From positions 62,001 to 126,000 of the forward strand of contig QXVZ01018812.1 in assembly GCA_008931825.1 (NCBI GenBank): DNA of 64,000 nt, read 5' to 3'. Source of the DNA: Phallusia fumigata. Its lineage: Eukaryota > Chordata > Ascidiacea > Phlebobranchia > Ascidiidae. Both the position numbers and the translations under genes were made by a program. Positions within the stretch are counted from its first letter, which is position 1. Each line of letters begins with the position of its first letter. This document shows positions 23,416 to 36,944 of this stretch, piece after piece. Under the pieces are notes generated by a model. It saw only the letters and a program-made list of their open reading frames with translations, searched no databases and was not told the origin of the DNA.

Positions 23416-26400
23416 TCAGGGATGGAGTTGAACAAGGGGAGTAAAATTTGCGTACAAGGTTGATGTCTCCTCGATAAATTTGCCAGCAGCCTCGTACAGG
23501 AAGCGGTATTGTGTCTGAAACGAAAGTTGTTAATTTGTTTTCGGTTACGTTGCTAAGGACCGAATAATAAACTACTAGTAATTCGTAAGCATAACGAGGT
23601 GATTGGCTCTTAGTCCTTTATGAGTTTGCCGCATTGGCATTTTACAACATTGTTTGGAGGTTGAATTATGTGTTTGGTGCAGGTGTATTTTGGTCAAAGA
23701 GGTTTCTTGGGGTTATGTATTGTTGTTTACATTTTACAGAAATTGTGGTGATAGAAAATTCACTTTTTGTGTTTGGGAGGTGTTTTAATCTGGTAAACGT
23801 GTTCCTGTAATTTTCGGCGTATAAAAACAAAATTCCGTGTGAAGTAGATTTGTAACCAGCTATAAAAGCTTGGTAAAGTATGTTACTTTAAAATGTTCAT
23901 AACTTGTCTAAATCAGTTAAAACGCGAAAAACCGTATGTGTAAAAGGATATCATTGCAAACTATCCTCCTGGATCTTTCTTAGTGTTTTCTTTAATTGCA
24001 ACCGATGTGGTTAATTGCTTTTCTACATTCATTAAGATCAACGTAACTTACCGGGGTTTCAACCATTCCTTGCCTGAGGTCTCTCAAATCCTTCACAGTG
24101 CGCAGAACGTCGACTCTCCCTTCGCCTTTGATTCTTTCAAGGATTTCAATCAGAGCCAGAAAAGTCCCGGTTCTTCCTCGTCCATCACTGAAACATACAG
24201 TCGACAAAACAGTAATTTTCATGTCCTTGATACACTATAATACCAGTTGCCTTTAAGTATTGTATTGCGAATGATTTACTGAAAACAGAAAACTAATGTC
24301 AGCTGCATTTGTCTGTATTTACACTTTCAGTCGGTATAGCTAGGATGGCCGCCGGTTGTAAGTTAAATTTCATAACTACGTGTCTGTTTATCAGTGTCTT
24401 GTTCATGCGAAAATTATGAAACATCGCTTCAAAGTTTGATGTTATGTATGTCTTCGCTGGTCAGGGTCACTAAGAGGTCACTAATAAAGGTTTCAATACA
24501 GCATCCTTTTTATTATTTTTCTTTGTTGCCAAACACCTGCACTGCACCATCACCGATCCTTCGGCAGTTGCCCGCTGGTGCACCATAGAAATCAGATGAA
24601 ACAGTTTTCGTGGTTCGGGGAATTCCCAACCTTTCCAGCCGTCGAACTGAAGCATTCCAACTTCCACCTAGCAAATTCAACAACCAGTAAGATTTCAGTA
24701 CTTTTCTTCAAGGCAATATACCAAGCAAAACCATTTCTATTTTACAAACCAGTTTATTTTCGACACAAAAACTCTTGGCTGTATATGTACGAAATAGGAG
24801 GTGTGGTGGCAATTTTGTAGGTGCCAGAGCTCTGCTGGGCGTGCGGGAGCTATTTGCACAAATCTACTACTCGCTTCGCCTTCTCCCGACCCTATTGATA
24901 TTCATTCACTTGTTTAGTTGGCGAAGTGGAGTGCCGACACGCTCCTGCAGCACTACACCCCTGGGCGTAAGGCAAATTCATACATCATACCTGCCGACTG
25001 TTGCAAGACAACTCAATTTTCCGTTCGATGATTCCCTGATTCTCCCACTCACGAAGGAGTTTGACCGAATACTCTCCGTGCTTTACTTCTTCTGAAGCAT
25101 TTTGTGGCCAGTATCTATAACTCTACGAGAAAAAAACCAATGTAGAAAAGTAAAACAAGTAAAAACACGACAGTACAAATGCAAAACTTATGTTGATCTG
25201 CTGGTCGGCATGTCAAAGTCCTATCTAATGAAACGACAATAAAACACAAAAAATCGGTTTGGCGACATAAAATTTTAAAGCTCAAATGTTAAGTGCTGTA
25301 GAGAGTTGAATTGAAATTTATTTCGACTTTTACCTGCTGGTCATAAGACGGAAACTGCACAATGGTTTCGGTGTCCGAGTGCCACACGGCGTGCCAAAAT
25401 TCGACCACGGTGATGGGGGTTGGTGCTTTTGCGGCAACCACCTTCTGCTGTATCCCGCTAATCTAGATCGTACAAAGCACCGACGTTAGCTCTCAATATT
25501 CATTATTCCGCAAGTTCAAAAAACCTTTCGAAATACTGTGCAATTATTTTTGAGGTTAGTGTATTGCACGTTTTTCTTACCGGGATCTCGGATGCGTCGT
25601 ACTCCACATTTTCTGATTGGTTTTCAAGCGGTGGCAGCCTCAGTTTGGAACGGTCACCTGACACAAGGTCATGTGGTTAGGTTACGTCGTAATGTCAAAC
25701 ATTGATCATGCAAATAAATTTGAAAACAAATTTTTACGTTTTATGTTTTGTTGCTTTAAAATTTGATCCTTTTTTTTAAGAATGCGAGATTTGAAACCCA
25801 ATGTCTGTCTTCAATGAAGTTATAACACTTGTGTCCCCGTTGCCTAACAGTTTTAACCTTACTTGACGTTTTATTCATGAACGTTGACACCCCAGCGAAA
25901 TTCGGGGGCGCAACTAACTCCAACTTTTCAAACTCAATGTGGAATGCCAATTTCCCGCCTTCTCCGGGCCTGAAAAACCAGTAACCTTGTTAATCAAATT
26001 TTTTAAGATTGTAAAATGTATAAATAGTACTTCTCATCATGTTAGCGTTTCTCAGCTAGAGTGTGTAAAAGAAAGTAAATGACAAGAAGCAACATGAAGT
26101 TATGACTCGAGTTACATCTATAAAATGACGCGGGTTGAATGACGTATAAAAATGGCTTTAGTTGACATACAGATCACAGGTTGTCACAAAAACCAAGTTG
26201 TCACAAAAACTTTGATTTTCGCATTTGGTTTTATCGTGGCCGTATTGTCGGTGCGCTTTCGGTTTGATTCAAAAATTATTTGATGATTTGATATGAACTT
26301 TTGTTTCTAAGCCTATAACCCGATGTGGTTCTACCTGGATTTTTAAAGGGCTTTGAGTTTACTTACACGATATCCTTATGGCGCAATTTCACCAATCGAC

Positions 26401-29400
26401 ATTTATAACATAGTTAAATCACTTTCACTATTCAAATTTGGGCCGAATCGATTTTAAACCTTTTTTTGCAAAGACAATGAGTTACGCCGCCGGAAAATTT
26501 CCGTAACAAAATGTTTGAACAGATGGATACATTCCACGTCGGATATAGGCGGATACACTTCTTATGCACGCCTTAAATCAAGAGGGCAAGTACAAACATG
26601 TCCAATGGCATTTAGAAAACTTGACTTCTACGCACGTACACAGGGTCAGTGTAATGGGCATGGCATCTCTTGGTGGTCCTCTAAACTAACAAGTTTGTTT
26701 TCCAAATACGACTAAATTGAGTCCGATTGTTACTTACGTGTTGATTCTGAAGAGCTTGTCTCCGGTAATGGACGATTCAAAGTCTGTATCACCGAGGGTT
26801 TGCATTTCCGCCAACAGTCTATGTAGGAATACATATTGGGCCTGTTGGAATACAAACGTTTTATATGTTACGAAATGAGCTGTGACCTTTAATTCCCCAT
26901 TGTTTTTTCACCCCATCTAGCGTGCAAAAGCCTTTCTGTGACACCAATTTTTTTTGCATTGAAAGTTGAATGAAGAAAAAATCTTCATGCAACGCGTAAA
27001 GGTTATGTGGCATTGTCAAGGGCCGCACCATTAAAGTATAAATTACTAATTCGCACGTAACTGTTCTGCGTGGAGTTGCTGATCACCTTATTATCCAGTT
27101 TTAGCACTTTATCATTTTGGCATGGCGACCTAAAACAATCATCAGCGTCAGGTGACATTTAGTGACGTTTTCCATGACGTCGTAGGCTCAAAACGAAAGC
27201 TGTTTGCTGCGTTGTTTTGCCAAGCAAACAGACTTACCCTAATCCAAGCAAACGTGACAAATATTTGTACGTGATAAAACTAAGTTCCGTCTGTTTCATT
27301 ACAGATGTAAGGTGCCCAAAGTTTATCTTATATTTGACATATTGTTCTTTGTCATATAGCCTACACCTGCAAAGTAAATTAAGCAGATTGTTTCACACAA
27401 ACCATTCGAAACGGTTTTATTCCCTAATTGCAATGGTGCTTTAATATCCCAACTACCTACTACTGCGCTTTTTGAGCACAAAACATTTTTACCTGAGATT
27501 GAACCATCTCTGGTCTCTGTCTTCGCATTTCGACAACACACTGGAAGATGTTGACTTTGGACGTCTCACGCATCTCACTTCTCAAATAGTCAAAGCCTAT
27601 AAAAGTTCCAGTTCTACCGACTCCAGCACTGAAAGAGACCACGTATAAGCCATTATTCCCTCAGGCCAATCCCTCACATGGCTCACTTGTAGAGCATTTT
27701 TAAATTCAGGAAAGGAAAATTGTCGATTAGGGAAGTTATGGAAAACAATAGCACAAGTGACATCCTCTGAAAAACCCCATGCCTTGCTGCACGGATTGTT
27801 TGGAAAGACAGCTATTAATCCTCTAGCAACCCTGGTGTATTGTAGGAATGATATTAGTACGAAATAAATTCGGATAAAACCGTGAATGACTACTCGATAA
27901 GGCCAGATACTGTTTTAAGCTTACAGCATTTTCGTTCGGCAGTAATTAAACGTTGAAAAAAAAAAATCCAAATGCAATGTGGCCAAGACCACAAGACCAC
28001 ATGCATTGTTGACAGACAGTATCCTTATTAATTTGCACCTGCAATGTACAACTATCGGGGAAACCACATCAAACTCCTTGCTGCGTTTCTCAACTTGTTG
28101 ATGGAGTCGCAGAAAAGCTGTTGTCGATACTGGGACCCCGTGATCTGGCCACGTCACAAAATGCATCTGGGTGATTTCCCGCACCTGATAACAAATATTT
28201 GTACCTACCTTTGGCTGCTTCAAGCATTGATAATTACCATAGCTTTTAAACGATTAACTGTGCTTTTTGTAACTACCAAACTGATTAGCGCAAACTTTTT
28301 CGGAAAATAGTCATAAAAACTTATAGTTGGTATATTTCAAGGTGTAAACAATTTTGTCTTCCCCAGAGTGCAGTAAAGCGACATCTTAAGTTAAAATACA
28401 CAAGAACACAAGGAAAAACACAAGCAAAATACTAGGCTCAAAATAATTTGTATTAAAGAGAGATTAAATTTTTTTTGGGGCCGTACATTTTAAGAAACTT
28501 TAACTTATTTTTTTAGCAAACAATTTGGTCCCAACATTACCGGTTGTGGGGCTTCAGCCGCGCAGGAGACGCAGAATTTGCGGATAAAATATCCTGGATA
28601 CGAAGTTTGCCCGAGTGATTTGACTCGAACTTTTCCATACTTTGCTTCTCCGCTCTCCCCTGGCCAATACTGCTCACATTTGCGCTGCATGGAAACAAAT
28701 GTATTTATCTGGTGAAAACGTCGTGCAAGTTTGGGAATTGTGATTTTGGCTCATAATAAAGTAAAATAATTATTTTTCTTTGATGAATTTTTTAGTTTGA
28801 ATTTGATTCAATTTTATTAATTCAAAATTTGAAGCGGTTCTGGTATCCAATTCTCGAGTATTGTTTGAGCGAAAGGCTTACACCGAAAAAATTCAAATGA
28901 AAGCCATATAGTCTTATCAGAAGGCAAACTGAAATAGGAAATAGTAACAAGTACCAAGCTTATATGAAAACATCAAAAACAACACTAAAAACATGATTTT
29001 GGTGTTGACGGTCTGTATATGTTTTTTTCTCACCATTCCTCTTTCCACTGGGTTTGTCAACATGACAATCAAACGACTGTTTTGTTGCCAAATCATCAGC
29101 CAAAAGTCGTTTACAGTCCCAACTGTTGGCCCCTGACTTGCAATGAACTTCTTTGCGGCATAGTATCCCTGTTACAGAAAAAAATTCAGTATTTTGAAAT
29201 TGTCTTTTCTGTATTGGTGTAAAACTATACATAACTGCCAACATAGAAAACCTTAATTCGTGCCTTACAGTTTTAGTCACTTCTTTACACTGCTTTAATT
29301 TAACCATTTTGATTGGAACCAATTGATAGTTTATTGACTTAGAAACAAACAAACCACATTTCTAACAAGTTACTTAACCAGTCACGCCGGGTTAAGTTAC

Positions 29401-32400
29401 AATTCGTTTGTTTGTCGCAGTAGCAATATGGACGTCTGGGCGCAATTCTCACCTCGATGTAACTGGCGTTGATGTAATCATTTTCCGACGATTGTAACTT
29501 CACACGATTGTAGTCAACTATAAAGTAAAATGTTCACAGAGTGTATGTTATTTGAGCTTCAACCGTACCTAACTGTCCAGCCACAGATCTTGAATGCAGA
29601 AGGGAAACTACCACATGCAAATTACGCCAATTTGTTTGTGCGCCCCTTGAACGCTTACAAAACATCTAAACTTGTTATTACATTTTAAAGCAGTTTGCTT
29701 TGAATCTTCGTAAGATTACCGTCCACATTGAAATTTCAAATCAACACCGCAAACAGTTAATGAAATATTAGGACCCACACAGGCGTTCAAACTAAAAAAA
29801 CTCCAGTGTGATTTTATGGATTTTGTTGACGTGAAATTGTGAGGCCAACTTACAGGGATGGACGTTCGTGTAGCGGTTTTTATGTTTGTTGGTCTTGTGT
29901 TGAGCCACCGACGCCACGTAAGGAATTCTTTGCACAGCACTTTTCAATTCCTGCGAAAGCGGCCCGACATTGTGTCAGTAAAAAAACAACCTATCCTTGT
30001 TCTAATTTTACTTTCGTGGTACTCCACTCAATGTGTGGAACCACAAACAGACACAACGACGTGCTATTTTTTTCCAATAGTGTAATATTATGTGTCTTTT
30101 TGTATCCTTTCGTTTGGTTTAGCACAAACGTGCTACCCTTTGGATAAAACCGTCAACTATTTTACATTCGCTGACTTTTCAGCTATTTTACATTAGCCGT
30201 TCTTACAAAGTAGGTGACGCTATGTAACAACTGCCCCATATAAACTTTTGCTCATGTATTTAGAGCATGTCAATGTATAACTGCCAATGCCAAGATGCAA
30301 TTCGGATTCGCTTCTGTTGCCCTTGAGCGTCTACATTCCTTTGGGAATTTCGATCAAATTATACCGATGGGCTTATTACCCACGCTCAGAGGATATCCTC
30401 TAGAAGGGCTAATTGAAAGTACTTTAACATACCTTTCTGAACTGCTGGTCAGCTACATCATTTTTGTTGCTGGCGAAGTCGTGGTAGGTTTGAAGAAGGA
30501 AGTCAGGGGGAATATTGTATTTGACGTAAGACTCCCCGCCGTCTGGTTCGAACACCACGTTTTCGTAAACCATCGCGCCTGCACATAATACAAGTTACTG
30601 GGACCTATCTTTTGTGTGCGTGATGAAAACCAGAAGGCAAATCCTGACGAGGTTCAACTATCTTTTAAAAAAGATTTCATTTCCGTTGAAAAACAAATTT
30701 AGTTTCGTGGTAAGCAAATGTTGCAAAACTGTTGTTTACAGTCAGTGTGGTTTGTAGGTTTGAAACGTCATGTTGTTGTTTATTCAACACTACCACTGTA
30801 CACAGAGAATAGAGAGGGTACGAGAGCAACCTTAAAATAGCAAGTTGCGCCACTCCTATGTCTATTTGTTATAAATGGAAATGTGCACAGTTTCCAAGGA
30901 GTTACTTTCATTGACCTTGTATCTGAGCAGTTAAAACAGAAAAGGTTTACACATGCAGTCAAATTTAATTTGTTAACGTAATAAAAGATGTATAGGTGCA
31001 TTTAAATTCTTTTCATCACCAAAGTATTACTGTTTCATTGTATGACAAGACCAATATTACCGATTGCTTGCCTACCAAACGACACATTTTTACTGCCGTA
31101 CTAATAGACTCGTGGTACCACGGCTTAACTACTAAGTACCTGCTCAACATCGCCAAATCTCTATTTATAGACTACTTGTAAACATTAACCATTACGCTGT
31201 TGAGTAGCGCGAACAACTCGTATGTACAAGACCTACCGTTAGCTCCTTCGTTGGATGAAGACGACGTCTGGCTGTTGACTGACAACCTGTAATACAACCA
31301 CAGCGTTAGGTCTACCCTGCCTGCGTTGTGTCTAAGTATAGCCCATCTCCCAGGCATTTACCATAGACGTATAGAACGAATCGTAATTGTCATTACACTC
31401 AAAGTTTTTAATTTAACCATTGCAAGAAATATACAAGGGTTTCAAAATACCAAGTGGAAGAGTGTTTCTGACATTAAAGTATACTCGTAACCAGTACATC
31501 ATTTACCCAGCAGGCGCCTTTTTGGTATAGTTAACAAACAGCAACAAAACATGCATTTTGCTGATCATAAACGATGGATTACTCGTCTTAGGGGAAAATT
31601 TAACAAATATTAGCGTAAAGGGTAAATACCACCATCTTAAACAATTTAATTTGGAAATTTATAGCTTTTTTTGTACGTCAGAATTAAATCAACAGAATTG
31701 AATTATGCATTTGCGCGCTCTATAACCTTCTAAGGTTGCAGGTGAAAGCTAACTTTGGTCGTTAAAAGTGGTTACGGTTGGCCATCGCTGGATTACGATA
31801 TTTACTCGATGTTGAAATATGTTTACACACGCTGTAACTTCCTTCGACCGGGAGAATCTGCCGTTTGGGAGTGGCGTTGTGTGTGTGCAACTGTTTGTGA
31901 GACCGACATGATGCGCGAAAAACTTCTTTCCGGGTCGGTACCCAATTTGATCATTAGTTGTGGAATTTCGTATGTTTGTTTCCTTAAACTAGGGGTGGGA
32001 AGCATTTGGTATTAAAAGTTCACTAAATGAACCAGTCTAAGAAACACGGGCCCCTATTTGTTCAGTAATTTTAGGTAGCAGGACTTTTATGATAGTCGAT
32101 TGCCATACAGCGCACTTTTATGAAATCAGTGTTGCGGCATGACGTGACCATAATTACTGCAACGCAAAAATTTGTCTATAATACTGCTGTGCAGAGGGAT
32201 AAAAGAGGTACAACCCTGCATTGACCGTGTACCTGCTTGCTGAACGGTTTTTCGTCCTGTGCCTAACATTTCGCATTCTCCATACCACGAACACGATAAG
32301 CGCCACCACCACCACGATTCCAATCACCACACCAGCTATCCATGCATCGTTCCCATTCCCAGCTGCAAAGTATAAGACCCTTTTGTCAAACAGCAACTGA

Positions 32401-33180
32401 TAGGCCAAGTGTTAAACGCTGATAAAACAGAAGTTGGAAACTACCGAATAAGTGCGCGTCATCAAGCCAGAACGTATGTTATTTTTCTGAAGACGTAATG
32501 ACAACACTGGGGTGCTTACGATTCTATTGGCTATTTTCTATAACGATAAAATGCTATTTTTGGCTAAGTTGCCTATTGTATCCCAGATAGCTGTTGATGG
32601 ATGAGAAATAATGGGTTTTGTGTTATCATTAATTACACAGACGTTATAAGATGTATATATTTGGTTTCGTAAACCTGTTTTAGCAATTAAAAGACAATTT
32701 GTCAACACTGAAATCCAAACAACGCAAAAAATGCTGCTGTTTGTTGCCCATCAAACACAGCTTTCGGAGATCTTTTTCGAACTTAAAACATATGCAGACG
32801 TACCCTGTTCGCAGATCGATGGGTCAAATCCATCCGGACAAAGACATGGGTGTGTGTCGTTACCTACACAAGTGCCGCCGTTCTGGCATGGATCATCATC
32901 ATCACACGGTCCAGCTGCAATACAAAAACATTTTGTATAGGTTCATTATTGAGAAATTGTTATAAGTATTTTAAATATTTCAGTTACAAACCGTTCGACA
33001 TACTTACATCCAGAGTGGGTTGCTGTAAAACAAAGATAATTTGGTGAAAAAACTTGGTAATTAGTTTTTTTCTGGAAATGAAACACGTTAAAGAAGGTAA
33101 ACACTTTTAACCGTTTTAGAAACATAAGTATTTTCGAACTTTGAAGTTTTAAACCTCTTACGTTCTTCGTCGTCTGTCAT
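23416..33180 (-). CDS. Receptor tyrosine phosphatase B: one EGF domain, membrane span, two PTP domains
   Basis: Twenty exons in transcript order: 33180-33162, 33022-33008, 32914-32804, 32362-32233, 31286-31237, 30578-30433, 29950-29854, 29517-29453, 29168-29034, 28684-28541, 28184-28039, 27628-27493, 26841-26738, 25969-25863, 25657-25581, 25462-25334, 25122-24991, 24667-24537, 24187-24052, 23514-23416. Phases agree throughout: 2109 bases, 702 residues. Order: acidic N-terminus, EGF (12-48), membrane helix (57-76) followed by a basic stop-transfer stretch, juxtamembrane region with VYENVVF (Tyr113), PTP D1 (158-432) and D2 (433-702). D1 has every catalytic landmark: KNRY (181-184), WPDHGVP (Asp318), [10 protein letters not shown] (Cys352, Arg358) and Gln396 in the Q-loop. 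D2 keeps a CSDGRGR signature (Cys624), but its WPD loop is replaced by WKGWEF. The family dephosphorylates phosphotyrosine at the plasma membrane. The 5' end is the least certain part: no cleavable signal peptide is seen, and a second copy of the first three exons lies upstream. Confidence 0.9.
33008..33022 (-). other. 15-base microexon in B
   Basis: The sequence TTTTACAG|CAACCCACTCTGGAT|GTAAGTATG gives a 15-base exon (phase 1-1) adding about five residues (THSG core) between the start exon and the EGF exon. The duplicate at 35273-35259 has the same length and flanks (GTGAGTATG donor), so both copies keep the splice sites. Confidence 0.55.
33162..33180 (-). other. First coding exon of B (proximal copy)
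   Basis: It encodes MTDDEE and ends at AAC|GTAAGAG. The same exon and donor recur at 35377-35359, which supports it as a real, conserved exon. The ATG frame stays open for at least 12 codons upstream in this copy but hits a stop upstream in the distal copy, so I take this ATG as the start. An earlier exon carrying a signal peptide cannot be excluded. Confidence 0.5.
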
Positions 33181-34708
33181 TTCCAATCTAATCCAGTAGC
33201 GTTTCTGGACGTCTTGCTTTCAATGAACTGATCTGGGTTTAAAGTTCAGTTAATGTGCCTATATTTGCATAACCTATGGTGCTGCTGTCCACTGAAAATA
33301 GTCACATAAATTAAACCTTAGTCACATCAATTACATATTTCATGGTGTTTTCTACGAGCGTTTCTTGAAACATATTGTTTGTGTATCGGTAGCCTTTAAA
33401 AATCAAATGTTAATTGTTTGAATGTCAAACCTTTACCATTATAAACCCTTGTTGTGCGATAAAATCCAGTGTTTTTACAAAAGTTTGCCTCCTTAAATTA
33501 TCCTTTTGCTCTTACTTTCGATTCTATGGGCACATTTAAACTAGCTTTTGACTTTTGCAGTAGACAATTGCGTTCCATTTTTGCCTATTCGATTATAGGC
33601 TGTCTCTTCGCTGCTACCCTGACGTCGAATGAGACCACGTAGGATTAAGCAACCTTTCTTTTGCAAGGCAAACCGTTAAATGCTTGGCAACGGAAAATCA
33701 CCTCACAAAAACACGTATAACCGTTTTGACATTGATTTGACCTTATCGCTTTATCGATTGCACCGTTTAGTTTCTGTTCTAACATACGCATGCAAACAGG
33801 TCTAGTGTTTGTACACAGTCTTAAATAGCTGCACGAAACTGACATACAGTTTCCCTACTTCAACCTTCCAAAGCTAGCAGTGCAAATATTTGGCAATCTG
33901 ATTTCTAATGTTTTGTAGTTGCGTATCGACTACAAGATGTTATTGGCTCCGTGGCGCCTACTTGTGTGCAATATCTGCACCTTGTCAACACACTTTTGTG
34001 ATTAAAGTCTTAAACCATGTGCCGAAACACTTTGAATCAAAATGAACACTTGCTCGGTTCCTACCAAACTCTGCTGTTTTTTAAACCATCAATTTTACTT
34101 GGCATGACACAGTATACAATATTTGATGAAACAAGTCAAGAGGTGACATACATCACAGAATAATAAACACAGGTGAAAGTCAGCTAAAGTGTTTTGTCAT
34201 TATAAGTTTGTGCTCTGTTTTAATACATTATTGTTGCGCCTCTAATGTTTTTTGGTTTTCGTGAATTTGCACATTGGCAATGATGGACAAAACAAAGTGT
34301 GTAGAGTAAAAAACGTTTCTATTACTTTCCTGAGCCAAGTGATTTTAATAATAAAAACTTTCCTATAATTTTATGTGTTGTATTGTTTCTGTTGGGTAAC
34401 AAACTCAATTTTTAAACCAACTATTTTACTTGGCATGCATAATTATAAACTTATGAAGACAAAGACACAGGGTAAAATGTAAGTACATTAGTGGGTTGAA
34501 ACTTAAAAAGACTGTACAAGCGCACAATAATACAATCAAAACACGATAATATAATTGCTTAGCTGTTGTATCTGTCAGTAAGTTCTGTTGCTGGAAGTCT
34601 ATTGTTTTTGTTTTAAATTTACCATGATGTTTTGTATTTTGTTTTTGTTTCAGGTTATAATCTCAATGGTTGATTATTGGTGGTTTGACAAATTCTATAG
34701 TCTACAGG

Positions 34709-36802
34709 ACCAGCTATCCATGCATCGTTCCCATTCCCAGTTGCATCTGCAAAGTATAAGGCACTTTTGTCAAACAGCAACTGATAGACCAAGTCCGAAA
34801 CGCATGTAGCATAGAGTTTACAGCTTTACCTCTACCGAATTACTGCACCGTCGTCAGACTTGAAAGTCATTTTTTTGTACACATAATGACAACATATGGG
34901 GGATGCTTTAGAAAAGGTCTTGTTACGGCATGCAAAACTACGCTAGTTGCTTGTATCGTAGAATAGGAAAATGTATTCGCACACTAAAATCCATATTACG
35001 CGGCATTTAGCTGCTTTTTTATTTTCCAGCTCGTTGTATAACTCAAAACATATGCAGACGTACTCTGTTCGCAGATCGGTTGGTCAAATCCATCCGGACA
35101 AAGACATGTGTGTGTGGTGTTACCTACACATGTGCCCCCGTTCTGGCATGGATCGTCATCACACGGTCCAGCTGCAATACAAAAACATGTTGCATAGATT
35201 TATTACTGGCAATTATTACATAAAAACTATTCTGTTACAAACCGCTTGACATACTCACATCCTGAGTGGGTTGCTGTAAAACAAAAACGAGTAGGGTAAA
35301 GAAACCTTTTTAGAAAACTAAGGGCTTTGTAATTTTTTTAATTTTTAAAACCTCTTACGTTCTTCGTCGTCTGTCATTTCCAATCGAATTTAAAGCTGTT
35401 TCGGGACGTCTTGCGATTAAAAAATATGGATCTAGATTCTAAACATCGTCATTGTGTGTATATTTGCATTACCCAACTGCAACTGACCTCTGAAAACTCA
35501 AAGTTACTTTTATTTGGTAAATAGCTTCCAAAGCGTAACTAACTCTTCGTCTATCGGTTTGTATCATGCCCTGGCAACATTTAAACTGATTTGAAACTAT
35601 CTTTGAGTTCATAAGCTGCTACTGCGCTGCGAGCATGACGTCGAGTAAAACCACGGGTCTAAAGCAATCTTTCTAACGCAAGACAAGCTGTAAATTGTTT
35701 GACAACGAAATCATATTACAGAAGTTACGCAAAACCTTTTTATCTGATTTGATCTCTTCGGTTTATCATTTGCACCCTTGGACGTGTAAACATATCTAAA
35801 CTGATCAATTATAATTTACTGCTCGAAACTGACATTCAGTTTCCCTACTTCAACCTCCCGAAGCTAGCAACGCAAAGGTTTGACTTTCTTTCCGACCTTT
35901 TATTTTGTGGTTGCGTGTCGACTTTTAGATCTCAGTAGCTCCGTGGCGCCGATTTGTGTGCAATATCTGCAACAAACGTTTATTGTAAGGTCTCGAACAT
36001 TTTTATCGGACTCTTTTGCTCGAACACTTGTATGGAAATAAAGACCTGTTCTGGTTTTACCGAATGTTGCTATCAAGTGACATTTGACGTTGACAAAACC
36101 TACCTTTGGATTTTCGGTCAATAGATCCACAGTTGCCAATATTTTCCCATCGAAAATCAACTCACGATTTTTGTCATTAGTTTGTGCTTTTTGTTTTTTA
36201 CTTGTTGATAATTAGCACATTGGCAAGGATGGGACAACGATCAAAACCACGTACACCGTGGCAAAAATGTTTCTATTCGAGTTCTTCATTGAGACAATTA
36301 GGAATGTTGAAACAATTTCTGGTAGATCAAGACCCATAAGCAAGACGTTTTTTTTGAGTTAAGTTGGCAAATTATATTGGATCTTTCCGGCAAAATATAA
36401 CCCGCTGTTTCATGTTTATTTCGTTACTGTTTCTGCTACCTGAAAGTCCCAACATCTGCTTTGTAAACCTGTTTTACGTGCATGCTGTATATTTGATAAC
36501 ACAAAGAGACTGGTGAAATACAGCACACAATGATAAAAGTACATGAGTGGGATGGAACTTGAAAAAAGGGTAAATACTGAGAAAAAGAGTAAATAGAAGA
36601 TTTCCAATCACACAAGCGCATAATGTACAACTAAAAGACAACACTATAATTGCTCAGCTATTGCATACTATTAAGAGAATTTTGTTGTCTAAAGTCTATC
36701 GTTTTCTTGAAAATCTTTCCATGCCCTTTTCTTTTGGTTTGTACGTTATAGTCTCTACAGTTGTTTAAATGTGGTTTTGTCAAAATTTCAAAGCTTACAG
36801 AT
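34709..36802. repeat. Distal unit of the tandem duplication
   Basis: This copy of 32331-34708 is about 0.3 kb shorter. It carries a start exon (35377-35359), a microexon (35273-35259) and an EGF exon (35171-35064, one Asp fewer), all with intact splice sites. The membrane-span exon is cut by the breakpoint after AWIAG. The right limit is approximate, in gttttgtcaaaatttcaaagcttacag. Confidence 0.75.
35064..35377 (-). other. Duplicate 5' exons (start, microexon, EGF) upstream of B
   Basis: These three phase-compatible exons encode MTDDEE, the five-residue microexon and an EGF domain ending LCPDGFDQPICEQ. The EGF exon ends in phase 1 at AGA|GTACGT. It could splice in frame to the microexon or EGF exon of the proximal unit, giving a two-EGF form of B, or act as an alternative first-exon set. 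On its own it has no membrane span and is not a complete gene. Confidence 0.55.
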
Positions 36803-36944
36803 GATTGCTACTCGAGAAAAGACTGCACTACGTTGTGAAAAGCTGCCTACGCTACGTGTCCGTTTGATCAGGATTTGTTAGGTCTTCACATGAACAACTT
36901 TTATGCAAATAATAGTCAGAAAGCATGGTGACAAGTAAACTAGA

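Larger units (their letters stand above)
32331..34708. repeat. Proximal unit of a direct tandem duplication at the 5' end of B
   Basis: It starts inside the membrane-span exon at accagctatccatgcatcg and runs through the EGF exon, microexon, start exon and upstream DNA. The second unit begins at 34709 with the same bases, so the units abut. Exonic sequence is close to identical, while non-coding parts have drifted with indels. Confidence 0.8.
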
